DNA of 6,976 nt from Firmicutes bacterium UBA5454 (lineage in GTDB: Bacteria > Bacillota > Clostridia > Caldicoprobacterales > DTU083), in NCBI GenBank assembly GCA_002426555.1, contig DIQU01000001.1:1-6976 (forward strand), given 5' to 3'. The notes below the pieces were generated by a model that had not been told where the DNA came from, ran no database searches, and saw only the letters and a program-made list of their open reading frames with translations. The position numbers were made by a program, and so were the translations under genes. This document shows, one piece after another, positions 1 to 6,808 of this stretch (positions within the stretch are counted from its first letter, which is position 1; each line of letters opens with the position of its first letter).

Positions 1-33
1 GTATGACACAGATGCCGGTTCAAAGATCTTCAT
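1..33 (-). CDS. Possible 5' end of an unidentified gene downstream of ftsY (partial)
   Basis: An ATG at 31-33 opens a frame that runs without a stop to the window edge, giving 11 residues (MKIFEPASVSY). A modest purine-rich AAAAGG (39-44) lies 5 nt upstream and could serve as a ribosome binding site. It would begin 30 bp after the ftsY stop on the same strand, which fits an operon continuation. In Bacillus the next genes are ylxM and ffh, but these 11 residues do not resemble the start of either as I know them, so I assign no function. Eleven open codons are weak evidence, and the ATG could be chance. Confidence 0.4.
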   Translation of the reverse strand, partial: MKIFEPASVSY

Positions 34-63
34 TCTGACCTTTTAATTATAAGCATGACGATA

Positions 64-993
64 TTAGGATCCAAATAAAGCATTGGCAAATTCCTTTGCT
101 TTGAAGGGCTGCAAGTCATCCATTTGCTCACCGACTCCAACGTAATAAATAGGAATGTCGAGCTGGGACTTGATGGCAATTACTACGCCGCCTTTTGCAG
201 TACCGTCCAGCTTGGTTAGAGCAATACCTGTAATACCGACTGCTTCCTTGAATAAAGAAGCCTGAGTTATGGCATTTTGACCTGTTACTGCATCTATTAC
301 CAATAAAACCTCTTTGTGGGCATCAGGAAACTCCCGGTCAATAATACGATTGATTTTTTCCAATTCATTCATTAGATTCTTTTTATTATGAAGTCTCCCC
401 GCCGTGTCGCACAGAAGAACATCGGTTTTTCTGGATTTGGCAGATTGAACCGCATCATAAACTACAGCAGCGGGATCTGCTCCTTCCTCATGACGAATAA
501 CAGGTACCTGTGCCCACTTGCACCATAGCTCTAACTGTTCTCCGGCAGCAGCGCGGAAGGTATCGGCAGCTGCTACCAGTATCTGTTTTCCTTCATTGTG
601 ATAACGGTTGGCCAGCTTACCTATTGTGGTTGTTTTACCTACACCATTTACTCCCACTACCAATATAACTGTTGGGCTTTTGAGGCTTATATCATGGCTG
701 CCTTTTTCCAAAATAGAGGTGATTTCTTCCTTTAACAAGTCCTTTATTTGAGGAACATCCCCAATTTTTTCATCTTTGACTCTTTTTCGGATATGTTCCA
801 CTATTAGCTGAGTAGTTTGCACTCCTACATCAGCAATAATCAGGGTTTCTTCCAGTTCTTCAAAGAAATCGTCATCTATCTCTCTATAATATTTTAACAA
901 TTCATCCACTCGGCTGGTAATTCCGCTTCGTGTTTTTCTTAAACCTTCCTTAAGCTTCGCAAAAAAATTCTTCTCTTTATTTTGCTTTTCCAT
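64..993 (-). CDS. ftsY: Signal recognition particle receptor FtsY (SRP-family GTPase)
   Basis: FtsY is the bacterial SRP receptor. It docks the Ffh-4.5S/scRNA-ribosome complex at the membrane, and the paired GTPases drive hand-over of nascent membrane proteins to SecYEG. The 309-residue protein has the NG architecture: a helical N domain (about 10-95), then the G domain with G1 GVNGVGKTTT (114-123), DTFRAAAGEQL (144-154), G3 DTAGR (196-200), TGQN (237-240), G4 TKLDG (260-264) and GVGEQ (286-290). The DTAGRLHNKKNLMNEL stretch is FtsY-like rather than Ffh-like, and there is no C-terminal methionine-rich M domain, which excludes Ffh. The acidic A domain of E. coli FtsY is absent. The basic, Phe-containing N-terminus (about 8-23) is probably the amphipathic membrane-targeting helix (inference). 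The ATG start has AGGAGG 5 nt upstream. It is the last complete gene of the rnc-smc-ftsY unit, 59 bp after smc. Confidence 0.97.
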   Translation of the reverse strand: MEKQNKEKNFFAKLKEGLRKTRSGITSRVDELLKYYREIDDDFFEELEETLIIADVGVQTTQLIVEHIRKRVKDEKIGDVPQIKDLLKEEITSILEKGSHDISLKSPTVILVVGVNGVGKTTTIGKLANRYHNEGKQILVAAADTFRAAAGEQLELWCKWAQVPVIRHEEGADPAAVVYDAVQSAKSRKTDVLLCDTAGRLHNKKNLMNELEKINRIIDREFPDAHKEVLLVIDAVTGQNAITQASLFKEAVGITGIALTKLDGTAKGGVVIAIKSQLDIPIYYVGVGEQMDDLQPFKAKEFANALFGS

Positions 994-998
994 TGTTT

Positions 999-1004
999 CC
1001 TCCT
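999..1004 (-). promoter_or_regulatory. ftsY ribosome binding site (AGGAGG)
   Basis: On the minus strand AGGAGG precedes the ftsY ATG with a 5-nt gap (AAACA). It is a full match to the anti-Shine-Dalgarno core and supports the start at 993. I see no convincing promoter in the 59-bp smc-ftsY spacer, so ftsY is probably co-transcribed with smc. Confidence 0.85.
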
Positions 1005-1010
1005 GTATTT

Positions 1011-1031
1011 GGCACTAGGCACTGGGCACTT
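1011..1031. repeat. Three tandem copies of a 7-bp repeat (GGCACTN)
   Basis: The plus strand reads GGCACTA, GGCACTG, GGCACTT back to back; on the coding strand the unit is AGTGCCN. It fills the smc-ftsY spacer immediately upstream of the ftsY ribosome binding site. Only the last base of each unit varies. It could be a short-sequence tandem repeat of the kind scattered through intergenic regions of some bacteria, but only this one locus is visible here. Confidence 0.8.
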
Positions 1032-1052
1032 AGCGTTGCTGGATATGGGTAG

Positions 1053-4000
1053 TTAGCTTACCATTTCATCAAATTTTACGGAAATCATCTTTGATACACC
1101 TTTTTCTTCCATAGCTATGCCATAAAGGGAGTCGCAGACCTCCATAGTTCCCTTTCTATGGGTAATGACAACAAACTGGGTGTCATTGGAGAATTCTCTG
1201 ATGAACTTACCGAACTGGTTGACATTGTTGTCATCCAGAGCAGCATCTATCTCATCCAGCACACAAAATGGGGTTGGCTTGTGCTTCAGTATGCCAAAAA
1301 GAATTGCTATTGCAGTTAGTGCACGTTCTCCGCTGGATAGAAGTGATAGTCTCTGCAGCTTCTTGCCTGGAGGCTGTGCTATAATTTCAATACCGCAGTT
1401 TAAAACATCATCCGGGTCTTCTAGGAGCAATTGTGCTTGCCCACCGCCAAACAACTCCCTGAAGGTATGTTCGAAACATCGATTTATTATGGAAAACTCC
1501 TCTCGGAATCTTTTCTTCATGGTGGAGGTGATATCTCTGATTATTCCTCGCAGGTTTTCCTTTGCTGTAATCAAGTCATCTCTTTGCTCATTTAAAAATT
1601 GATAGCGTTCACTTACCCGTTTATAATCTTCGATTGCGTTAACATTGACATCTCCAAGATCGGAAATCCCTTTTTTAAAATTTTGAATCTGTTGATTGAT
1701 GCTTGTCAGGTTGCTATCCTTATAGGTAATCGCTGTCTGCCAGGTAAGCTCATATTCCTCCCAGATTTTATTCTGAAAGTTTTCCAGCTCTACTTCATAC
1801 CTTGAGCACTGAACCTCAAGCTTATATTTCCTGTCGGTAATATCAGCTGTGGTCTGGCTCCATTCCCTCAGCTTATTTTCCATTTTTTGAAGACGCTCTT
1901 CCAGGCTCGATCGTTTTTTATCGGTTTCATCCATAGTAGCTTGCAGCTCAGAAGCTCTGTTTTCCATACAGGATAATTCCTCTGTTTCATCTTCTATTTT
2001 TCTATGGATGCTGTCTATCTCCATATTGTTGGATTTTTGCTGTTGTTCTCTGAATTCAATACCCTTGAAATTCCGGAGCAAATCTTCCTCAATACGATTG
2101 CCTTGTTCCTTCAGGCTTTGAATCTCTTGCTTCATAGCTGCAACTTGCACTCGTATATCAGTTTGTTCATTACTGCAGGCATCTCGGGCTGCCTGCTTCT
2201 CATTAAGGAAAGCTTCTGAATCTTTGACCATTTCATTAATGTCGGCGTTCCTGCTTTCCAGATCCTCAAGTTCCTGATTACCAATACTGATGGAAGCAAG
2301 TAAAGTATCAAGGTTTTGTTTAATTTGCTGCCCTTCATCATATAAAGAAGATAATTCCTTATCTTCAAGGTCTATCTGATTGTTTACTCCATTGTAGCTC
2401 TCTTCCCCGGAGGCAAGACTTTGTTCCAATTCCCTCAGCGAGTTCTCTATCTTTTCCAGACAGCCTTTCTGTTCCCTGTATCTTGTCAGTTTTTCCTGTC
2501 GCTTGTTTTCAATTCGCGCAAGAACTTTACGTTGGGTTTTTATGTCTTTCCGGATATTGTCAATTTCTCTTTTTCGCCCCAGGATGCTGATACTTTTTAC
2601 AGCACTGCTACCGCCGGTCATTGAGCCCCCGGCATTTACCATATCCCCTTGCAAAGTAACTATACGAAAGGAGTATGTAAAACGGCGAGCCATTCTGACA
2701 GCAGAGTCCATATCATCAGCTATTACCACTCTGCCTAGAAGGTTATCCAGTATCCCCTGATATTTTGATTCACAGGAAACCTGTTCCGAGGCTATTCCTC
2801 TGCAGCCCTCCATACTGATTACTTCACGTTCCTTTTGTGACAGGCGTCTGCTCTTAACTGAGGAAACCGGCAGGAAAGTGGCACGCCCGTATTTGTTATC
2901 CCTGAGAAAGGAAATCAAGTACTTTGCGTCTTCTTCATCTTGAGTGACTATATGCTGCAAACTTCCTCCCAAAACGGTTTCGACAGCCGTTTCAAATTCT
3001 TCCGGCACATGTATCAATGAAGCCACGACACCACAGACCTTGCTCGAGATTACCGAGTTGGATTGACAGGCAGACAGAATCTCCTTAACGGCTTTATGGA
3101 AGCCTTCATATCCTTTTTTCATATCTTCCAATAAATTCAGTCTGGAGAGCTTTCCTTCCAAAAGCTGCTTTTCCTTTTGAATTTGCTCTTCCTGAGTAAA
3201 AAGGGATTGTTTTTCCTCATCTAAAAAAATTATCAACGCTGTTTTTTTGGTATTATTATCATCCAGGCTCTTTTTTGTTGACATAATTTTATTATGTATA
3301 CTGGATTTTGTCTGGAGCAGGGAATCCCGCTCCCGGACTCTGTCCTTTGTCAATTCTTCTATTTTATCCAGCCTGCTTTTCCAGCTGCTTTCCATTGTAT
3401 GATAGCGGCTTAATTGACTTTTGCAGTCTGACATCCGCTGCAATACATGAATTATATCTCCTTTGGTTTCCTTTATGTGCTGTTGGTAGTTGGAAATCTC
3501 CTGATTCAACTGTTCCAGGTTCGCCAGTAAAATTTCGGCTTTTTCACTTGCTTTTTTAAAAGCCTGTCTTCTTTTAGAGACAGTGACTCCAAGAATTTTC
3601 TGGTTTTCCTGAACTTCCCTGATATCTTGTTCTTTTATTGCAATCTCTTCCAGCAGCCTGATATTGTCCCGTTCAAATTGCCGTATCCGTTCCAGATTCA
3701 GGTTTTGTTCTCCCTTTATTTTTTCCGAGGTATTCAGCAGATCATATCGTTCCGTGCGGGCTGCATCTGTTTCCCGTTTCAAGGTATCAAGGTTCTGAGA
3801 CAGGGAGTTTCGATCGGACTCCATGGTACCGGCTTGATTTTTTCGAGAACAAGCCTCCTCTTCCAACTGCATAATCTGTCCTTTAAGTTCCTCAATTCGT
3901 TCAGTATGACGACTGTATTGGTTTAGGAACTGATTGATTTCATAAATTTTCAATTGCTCTTTCAAATGCAGGTATTCCTTTGCAGTGCCGGATTGTCCTT

Positions 4001-4616
4001 CCAATGGAATTAACTGCTGCTCCAACTCCAACAAAATGTCTTCGATTCGTACCAGGTTCTCTTGAGTCTTGTCCAGTTTTTTTGCTGATTCATCTCGTCT
4101 TGTCTTATATTTTACTATGCCGGCTGCTTCTTCAAATATATATCTGCGATCTTCTGAACGGGTGCCCAGTATCTCTTCAATTCTACCCTGACCAATAATA
4201 GAGTATCCTTCTTTACCCACTCCTGTGTCCATAAACAGCTCAACAATATCTTTCAGACGGCAGGCGCTGCGGTTGATAAAATATTCGCTTTCTCCGGAAC
4301 GAAACACTCTGCGTGTTACAGTTACCTCCGAATATTCTATCGGCAAAGCTTCGTCCATGTTGTCCAGTGTAAGGGATACTTCGGCAAAACCAAGCGATTT
4401 CCTCACCTGGGTACCGGAGAAGATAATGTCCTCCATTTTGCTGCCCCGGAGAGACTTTGCGCTTTGTTCGCCCAATACCCAGCGAACCGCATCAGCAATA
4501 TTGCTCTTGCCGCTGCCATTCGGTCCGACGATGGCAGTGATGCCCTTGTCAAATTTCATATAGATTCGATCTGCAAAAGACTTGAATCCATAAATCTCCA
4601 GTTTTTTTAACAGCAA
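1053..4616 (-). CDS. smc: Chromosome partition/condensation protein Smc
   Basis: Smc is the ATPase core of the Smc-ScpAB condensin, which is loaded near the origin and extrudes DNA loops to align and separate chromosome arms. The 1187-residue protein has the full five-part structure: N-terminal head (1-~168) with Walker A GPNGSGKS (31-38), the arginine-finger region KSLRG (54-58) and Q-loop GQGRIEEI (142-149); a charged coiled coil (~172-498); a hinge (~502-670) with the glycine-rich GGSMTGG (663-669); a returning coil (~675-1010); and a C-terminal head with signature motif LSSGE (1093-1097), Walker B ending LDEID (1120-1124, catalytic Glu1122) and D-loop ALDD. The length is normal for bacterial Smc and no frameshift is seen. 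The signature has Ser where the family usually has Gly (LSGGE). Translation starts at TTG: the family N-terminus (LLKKLEIYGFKSFADR) begins exactly there, with GAGGTG 8 nt upstream. The gene lies 12 bp after rnc, so translational coupling is likely. Confidence 0.98.
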   Translation of the reverse strand: MLLKKLEIYGFKSFADRIYMKFDKGITAIVGPNGSGKSNIADAVRWVLGEQSAKSLRGSKMEDIIFSGTQVRKSLGFAEVSLTLDNMDEALPIEYSEVTVTRRVFRSGESEYFINRSACRLKDIVELFMDTGVGKEGYSIIGQGRIEEILGTRSEDRRYIFEEAAGIVKYKTRRDESAKKLDKTQENLVRIEDILLELEQQLIPLEGQSGTAKEYLHLKEQLKIYEINQFLNQYSRHTERIEELKGQIMQLEEEACSRKNQAGTMESDRNSLSQNLDTLKRETDAARTERYDLLNTSEKIKGEQNLNLERIRQFERDNIRLLEEIAIKEQDIREVQENQKILGVTVSKRRQAFKKASEKAEILLANLEQLNQEISNYQQHIKETKGDIIHVLQRMSDCKSQLSRYHTMESSWKSRLDKIEELTKDRVRERDSLLQTKSSIHNKIMSTKKSLDDNNTKKTALIIFLDEEKQSLFTQEEQIQKEKQLLEGKLSRLNLLEDMKKGYEGFHKAVKEILSACQSNSVISSKVCGVVASLIHVPEEFETAVETVLGGSLQHIVTQDEEDAKYLISFLRDNKYGRATFLPVSSVKSRRLSQKEREVISMEGCRGIASEQVSCESKYQGILDNLLGRVVIADDMDSAVRMARRFTYSFRIVTLQGDMVNAGGSMTGGSSAVKSISILGRKREIDNIRKDIKTQRKVLARIENKRQEKLTRYREQKGCLEKIENSLRELEQSLASGEESYNGVNNQIDLEDKELSSLYDEGQQIKQNLDTLLASISIGNQELEDLESRNADINEMVKDSEAFLNEKQAARDACSNEQTDIRVQVAAMKQEIQSLKEQGNRIEEDLLRNFKGIEFREQQQKSNNMEIDSIHRKIEDETEELSCMENRASELQATMDETDKKRSSLEERLQKMENKLREWSQTTADITDRKYKLEVQCSRYEVELENFQNKIWEEYELTWQTAITYKDSNLTSINQQIQNFKKGISDLGDVNVNAIEDYKRVSERYQFLNEQRDDLITAKENLRGIIRDITSTMKKRFREEFSIINRCFEHTFRELFGGGQAQLLLEDPDDVLNCGIEIIAQPPGKKLQRLSLLSSGERALTAIAILFGILKHKPTPFCVLDEIDAALDDNNVNQFGKFIREFSNDTQFVVITHRKGTMEVCDSLYGIAMEEKGVSKMISVKFDEMVS

Positions 4617-4624
4617 AATTCCAA

Positions 4625-4630
4625 CACCTC
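4625..4630 (-). promoter_or_regulatory. smc ribosome binding site, overlapping the rnc stop codon
   Basis: GAGGTG lies 8 nt before the TTG start of smc and shares bases with the TGA stop of rnc (4629-4631). It decides the start, since there is no nearby in-frame ATG upstream and the next internal Met (residue 20) lies inside the conserved head domain. The overlap suggests that ribosomes terminating on rnc help to initiate smc (inference). Confidence 0.8.
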
Positions 4631-5327
4631 AATTTTTATCAAGTCTGTCCAATGCATCCTGTGCAGCTTGCTGCTCGGCTTCCTTCTTACTCTTTCCCTG
4701 ACCTTTTCCCATAGGGGTTTCTCCATGGTATACAGCAGCTGTGAACCACTTGTCGTGATCAGGGCCTGACTCATTAATAATTCGATAACCTATTTCCAAA
4801 GTGGAAATGCTTTGAAGCAATTCCTGTAAATTAGTTTTAAAGTCTTTAATGCCTTCTCCTGCTATAAAGGATTCAATGGCTGGTATCATTAGTTTTAATA
4901 CAAATATTTTAGCCGTTTCCAAACTGCTGTCCAGGTACGTAGCCCCAATAACAGCTTCCATGGCATCGGCTAAAATAGAAGGACGAATTCTTGCTCCGGC
5001 ATGTTCTTCTCCCTTTCCCAGGCGTAAATAATCACCCAGCTTGATTTCAGATGCCTTTTTTGCTAAAGATTGCTCGGAAACGACACCGGCACGTATTTTA
5101 CTAAGCACTCCTTCCGAATAGTCAGGATAGGTTTTATAAAGGTAATCACTGACAGCAAGACCCAAAACGGAATCACCCAGGAATTCCATACGTTCATTAA
5201 AGGGTATGCTGCTTTTTGTTTCATTGGCATAGGAGCTATGGGTAAGGGCAGTTCTAATAAGAGAAACTTCCTTAAATTCATAATCCAGAATTTTATAAAT
5301 TTGCTCTAGGGGCGGCATTTGCGCCAT
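4629..5327 (-). CDS. rnc: Ribonuclease III
   Basis: RNase III is a Mg-dependent, double-strand-specific endoribonuclease. It processes the rRNA precursor stems, matures the small cytoplasmic SRP RNA in Gram-positives, and cuts structured mRNAs and antisense duplexes. The 232-residue protein has the catalytic domain first, with the signature NERMEFLGDS (44-53). Glu45, Glu48, Asp52, Asp121 and Glu124 match the E. coli acidic residues E38, E41, D45, D114 and E117. A C-terminal double-stranded-RNA-binding domain (~162-230) follows, with the usual GKGQGKSKKEAEQQAA motif. The length is normal and it appears intact. The ATG at 5325-5327 is the first in-frame start after an upstream TAA (5343-5345). 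Its AAGGA is 12 nt away, longer than ideal; Met4 would lie even further from it. The gene is followed closely by smc and preceded by its own strong promoter. Confidence 0.97.
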   Translation of the reverse strand: MAQMPPLEQIYKILDYEFKEVSLIRTALTHSSYANETKSSIPFNERMEFLGDSVLGLAVSDYLYKTYPDYSEGVLSKIRAGVVSEQSLAKKASEIKLGDYLRLGKGEEHAGARIRPSILADAMEAVIGATYLDSSLETAKIFVLKLMIPAIESFIAGEGIKDFKTNLQELLQSISTLEIGYRIINESGPDHDKWFTAAVYHGETPMGKGQGKSKKEAEQQAAQDALDRLDKN

Positions 5328-5339
5328 GCATGAGTCACA

Positions 5340-5344
5340 TCCTT
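5340..5344 (-). promoter_or_regulatory. rnc ribosome binding site (AAGGA) with unusually long spacing
   Basis: AAGGA is the only Shine-Dalgarno-like sequence before rnc. It lies 12 nt from the rnc ATG but 8 nt from an out-of-frame ATG at 5329-5331, which opens a 12-codon frame ending at 5293. The awkward spacing may keep rnc translation low (inference). Confidence 0.55.
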
Positions 5345-5346
5345 AT

Positions 5347-5372
5347 AGATTCCTCGCAAACTCGAAATGACA
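5347..5372. repeat. Degenerate short dispersed-repeat-like sequence in the rnc leader
   Basis: The minus strand reads TGTCATTTCGAG, a TTTG linker, then CGAGGAATCT. This resembles, from memory, the TGTCATT-CGAG...GCGA-GAATCT family of short palindromic intergenic repeats found in many bacterial genomes, with the central palindrome decayed. Only one copy is visible, so membership is inferred from resemblance. It lies between the rnc promoter and the rnc ribosome binding site and would be transcribed in the leader. Confidence 0.4.
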
Positions 5373-5400
5373 AGATTTGGTATTACAGTCTGCTAGAGCC

Positions 5401-5429
5401 ATTATATACGATATTCTATTTTATATCAA
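5401..5429 (-). promoter_or_regulatory. Sigma-A promoter for rnc-smc-ftsY
   Basis: On the minus strand a -35 box TTGATA (5424-5429, five of six consensus bases) and a perfect -10 box TATAAT (5401-5406) are separated by exactly 17 bp of AT-rich sequence. The predicted transcription start is about 7 nt downstream, near A at 5394, giving a leader of about 67 nt before the rnc ATG. It lies directly downstream of the terminator-like hairpin after fabF. This is the best promoter in the window and implies independent transcription of the rnc-smc-ftsY group. Confidence 0.85.
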
Positions 5430-5443
5430 TTGGGTTTTCAGCC

Positions 5444-5501
5444 AAAATAAAGCGTTTCCACTGCTGACAACAATTGCTGTAAGCAAGTACGGAAACGCCT
5501 T
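5444..5501 (-). terminator. Long imperfect stem-loop with U-rich tail after fabF
   Basis: The arms GCGTTTCC and GGAAACGC (5491-5498 and 5452-5459) pair perfectly. On the RNA the pairing extends outward by a G-U and two A-U pairs, and inward by about 6 pairs (ACT-GCT with AGCAGT, one bulged base) and 5 more closing an AAUU loop. In total about 22 pairs fold most of a 53-nt segment. The U-rich UUUAUUUU follows the core arm on the coding strand (5444-5451), as in an intrinsic terminator. It starts about 20 nt after the fabF stop. The large apical part and the interrupted U-tract make it weaker than a textbook terminator; it could also be an RNase III target or both. Confidence 0.55.
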
Positions 5502-5520
5502 GAAGATTATAGGCTGCCAA

Positions 5521-6765
5521 CTATTTCTCAAATTTCCCAATGATTATGGCAGCGTTCTGTCCGCCAAAACCAAAGGAATTGGATAAGGCGGCATTGATTT
5601 TACCACTTCGCCCTGTGTTCGGCACATAATCCAGATCGCACTCAGGGTCTGGGGTTTCATAGTTTATGGTAGGCGGTATAAATTGGTCTTCTATGGCCTT
5701 AACCAATATAATTGCTTCAATACCGCCGGCTGCTCCAAGAAGATGACCGGTCATGGATTTGGTAGAACTTATGGGAACTTGATAAGCGTGTTCTCCAAAT
5801 ACCGACTTAATACCGGCTGTTTCAAACTTGTCGTTATAAGGTGTGGAGGTTCCATGAGCATTTATATAATTTATATCTTCTGGAATCATACCGGCATCTG
5901 CCAGGGCTTCCTTCATAGCACGTGCACCGCCTTCTCCTTCTGGAGCAGGAGCTGTTATATGATAGGCATCTGCAGACAAACCATAGCCGGCTATCTCTGC
6001 AAGGATGGCAGCACCCCGATTAACTGCGTGTTCATAACTTTCCAACACCAGGATGCCTGCACCTTCTCCCATTATAAATCCATCTCGATTTAAGTCAAAG
6101 GGTCTGCATGCAGTTTTAGGATCATCATTGCGGGTGGAAAGTGCTCTCATAGAGCAAAAACCTGCAAGAGCAAGCGGGGTAATGGGGGCTTCGCTGCCAC
6201 CGGTGATTATAATATCAGCATATCCATGACTGATGCTTCTGTATGCCTCGCCAATAGCATTGGCAGCTGACGCACATGCGGTAACCACTGTCAAATTAGG
6301 ACCTTTAGCATCATATGCAATGGAAATCTGTCCAGCTGCCATGTTACCTATCATCATAGGTACAAAGAAAGGGCTGATTCTGCCTGGACCCTTGTTATAC
6401 AAAACGTTACACTGATTTTCCATTGTTTCAATTCCACCTACACCGGAGCCGAGAATAACGCCAAAACGTTCTTTATTGATCTTCTCTCTGTCTAATCCAG
6501 CTTGATTCACTGCCATAGCGGATGCTGCAAGTGCATACTGGGTATAGTGATCCATGCGTTTGGCTTCCTTTTTATCCATATAGTCCACAGGGTCAAAATC
6601 ATTAACCTCTGCTGCAATTTTTGCACTGAAATTTCCAACATCAAAACGTGTAATGATACCTATTCTGCTGATTCCCTTGCAAATATTACTCCAAAAAGAA
6701 TCAATTGTGTTTCCCAAGGGGGTAATTGCGCCCATTCCCGTTACTACTACTCTTTTTTTCATCAT
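5521..6765 (-). CDS. fabF: 3-oxoacyl-[acyl-carrier-protein] synthase II (KAS II)
   Basis: FabF is the elongating condensing enzyme of type II fatty-acid synthesis. It joins malonyl-ACP to acyl-ACP with loss of CO2, adding two carbons, in the cytosol. The 414-residue protein is a full-length thiolase-fold KAS: N-terminal KKRVVVTGMGAITPLG, nucleophile Cys164 in TACASA (162-167), His304 in NAHGTSTP, Lys336 and His341 in KSMTGHLLGAAGG, and the glycine-rich gate GFGG (399-402). The Cys-His-His triad fits the FabF/FabB class rather than FabH, which has Cys-His-Asn. The length and the acpP neighbour favour FabF over FabB. AGGAGG lies 8 nt before the first of two adjacent ATGs, so I take the first (MMKKRV). 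It is transcribed from upstream with acpP, and a hairpin follows the stop. FabF is the known target of cerulenin-type inhibitors. Confidence 0.98.
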   Translation of the reverse strand: MMKKRVVVTGMGAITPLGNTIDSFWSNICKGISRIGIITRFDVGNFSAKIAAEVNDFDPVDYMDKKEAKRMDHYTQYALAASAMAVNQAGLDREKINKERFGVILGSGVGGIETMENQCNVLYNKGPGRISPFFVPMMIGNMAAGQISIAYDAKGPNLTVVTACASAANAIGEAYRSISHGYADIIITGGSEAPITPLALAGFCSMRALSTRNDDPKTACRPFDLNRDGFIMGEGAGILVLESYEHAVNRGAAILAEIAGYGLSADAYHITAPAPEGEGGARAMKEALADAGMIPEDINYINAHGTSTPYNDKFETAGIKSVFGEHAYQVPISSTKSMTGHLLGAAGGIEAIILVKAIEDQFIPPTINYETPDPECDLDYVPNTGRSGKINAALSNSFGFGGQNAAIIIGKFEK

Positions 6766-6773
6766 AAAATAAA

Positions 6774-6779
6774 CCTCCT
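6774..6779 (-). promoter_or_regulatory. fabF ribosome binding site (AGGAGG)
   Basis: AGGAGG precedes the first fabF ATG by 8 nt and the second ATG by 11 nt, favouring the first. An upstream CTCCT (complement of 6789-6793) could pair with AGGAG across a 9-nt loop and partly hide the site; whether it does so is inference. Confidence 0.85.
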
Positions 6780-6808
6780 GTCTTCTTAAGGAGTTGTAAA
6801 TATTGTTG

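Noticed and set aside
46..74. TATAAT (46-51, minus strand) with TTGGAT 17 bp upstream, as a promoter for the gene after ftsY
   Set aside because: The -35 matches only half of consensus, and a start about 7 nt downstream would exclude the AAAAGG ribosome binding site from the transcript. It overlaps the ftsY stop and is probably chance in AT-rich sequence.
1165..4563. Several plus-strand open frames of 60-145 codons opposite smc, plus a 78-codon minus-strand frame at 2132-2368
   Set aside because: They lie wholly within, or antisense to, a clearly coding 1187-residue Smc frame, have no ribosome binding site or recognisable family, and read as low-complexity by-products of smc codons.
4602..4608. 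Run of seven A on the coding strand at smc codons 3-5, as a frameshift or phase-variation site
   Set aside because: Runs of this length are common in AT-rich genes, there is no adjacent stimulatory structure, and the shifted frame gives no meaningful product.
4849..5309. Other frames of 60-79 codons within rnc on both strands
   Set aside because: Shadows of the RNase III frame, which has all catalytic residues and the RNA-binding domain intact.
5377..5586. Plus-strand 69-codon frame across the fabF-rnc spacer
   Set aside because: It covers the rnc promoter, the hairpin and the antisense of the fabF 3' end. It has no good ribosome binding site and its protein is unfamiliar.
5683..6789. Plus-strand frames of 60-136 codons opposite fabF
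   Set aside because: Antisense to a complete, well-conserved FabF. The proteins are rich in Cys and Ile without any recognisable domain.
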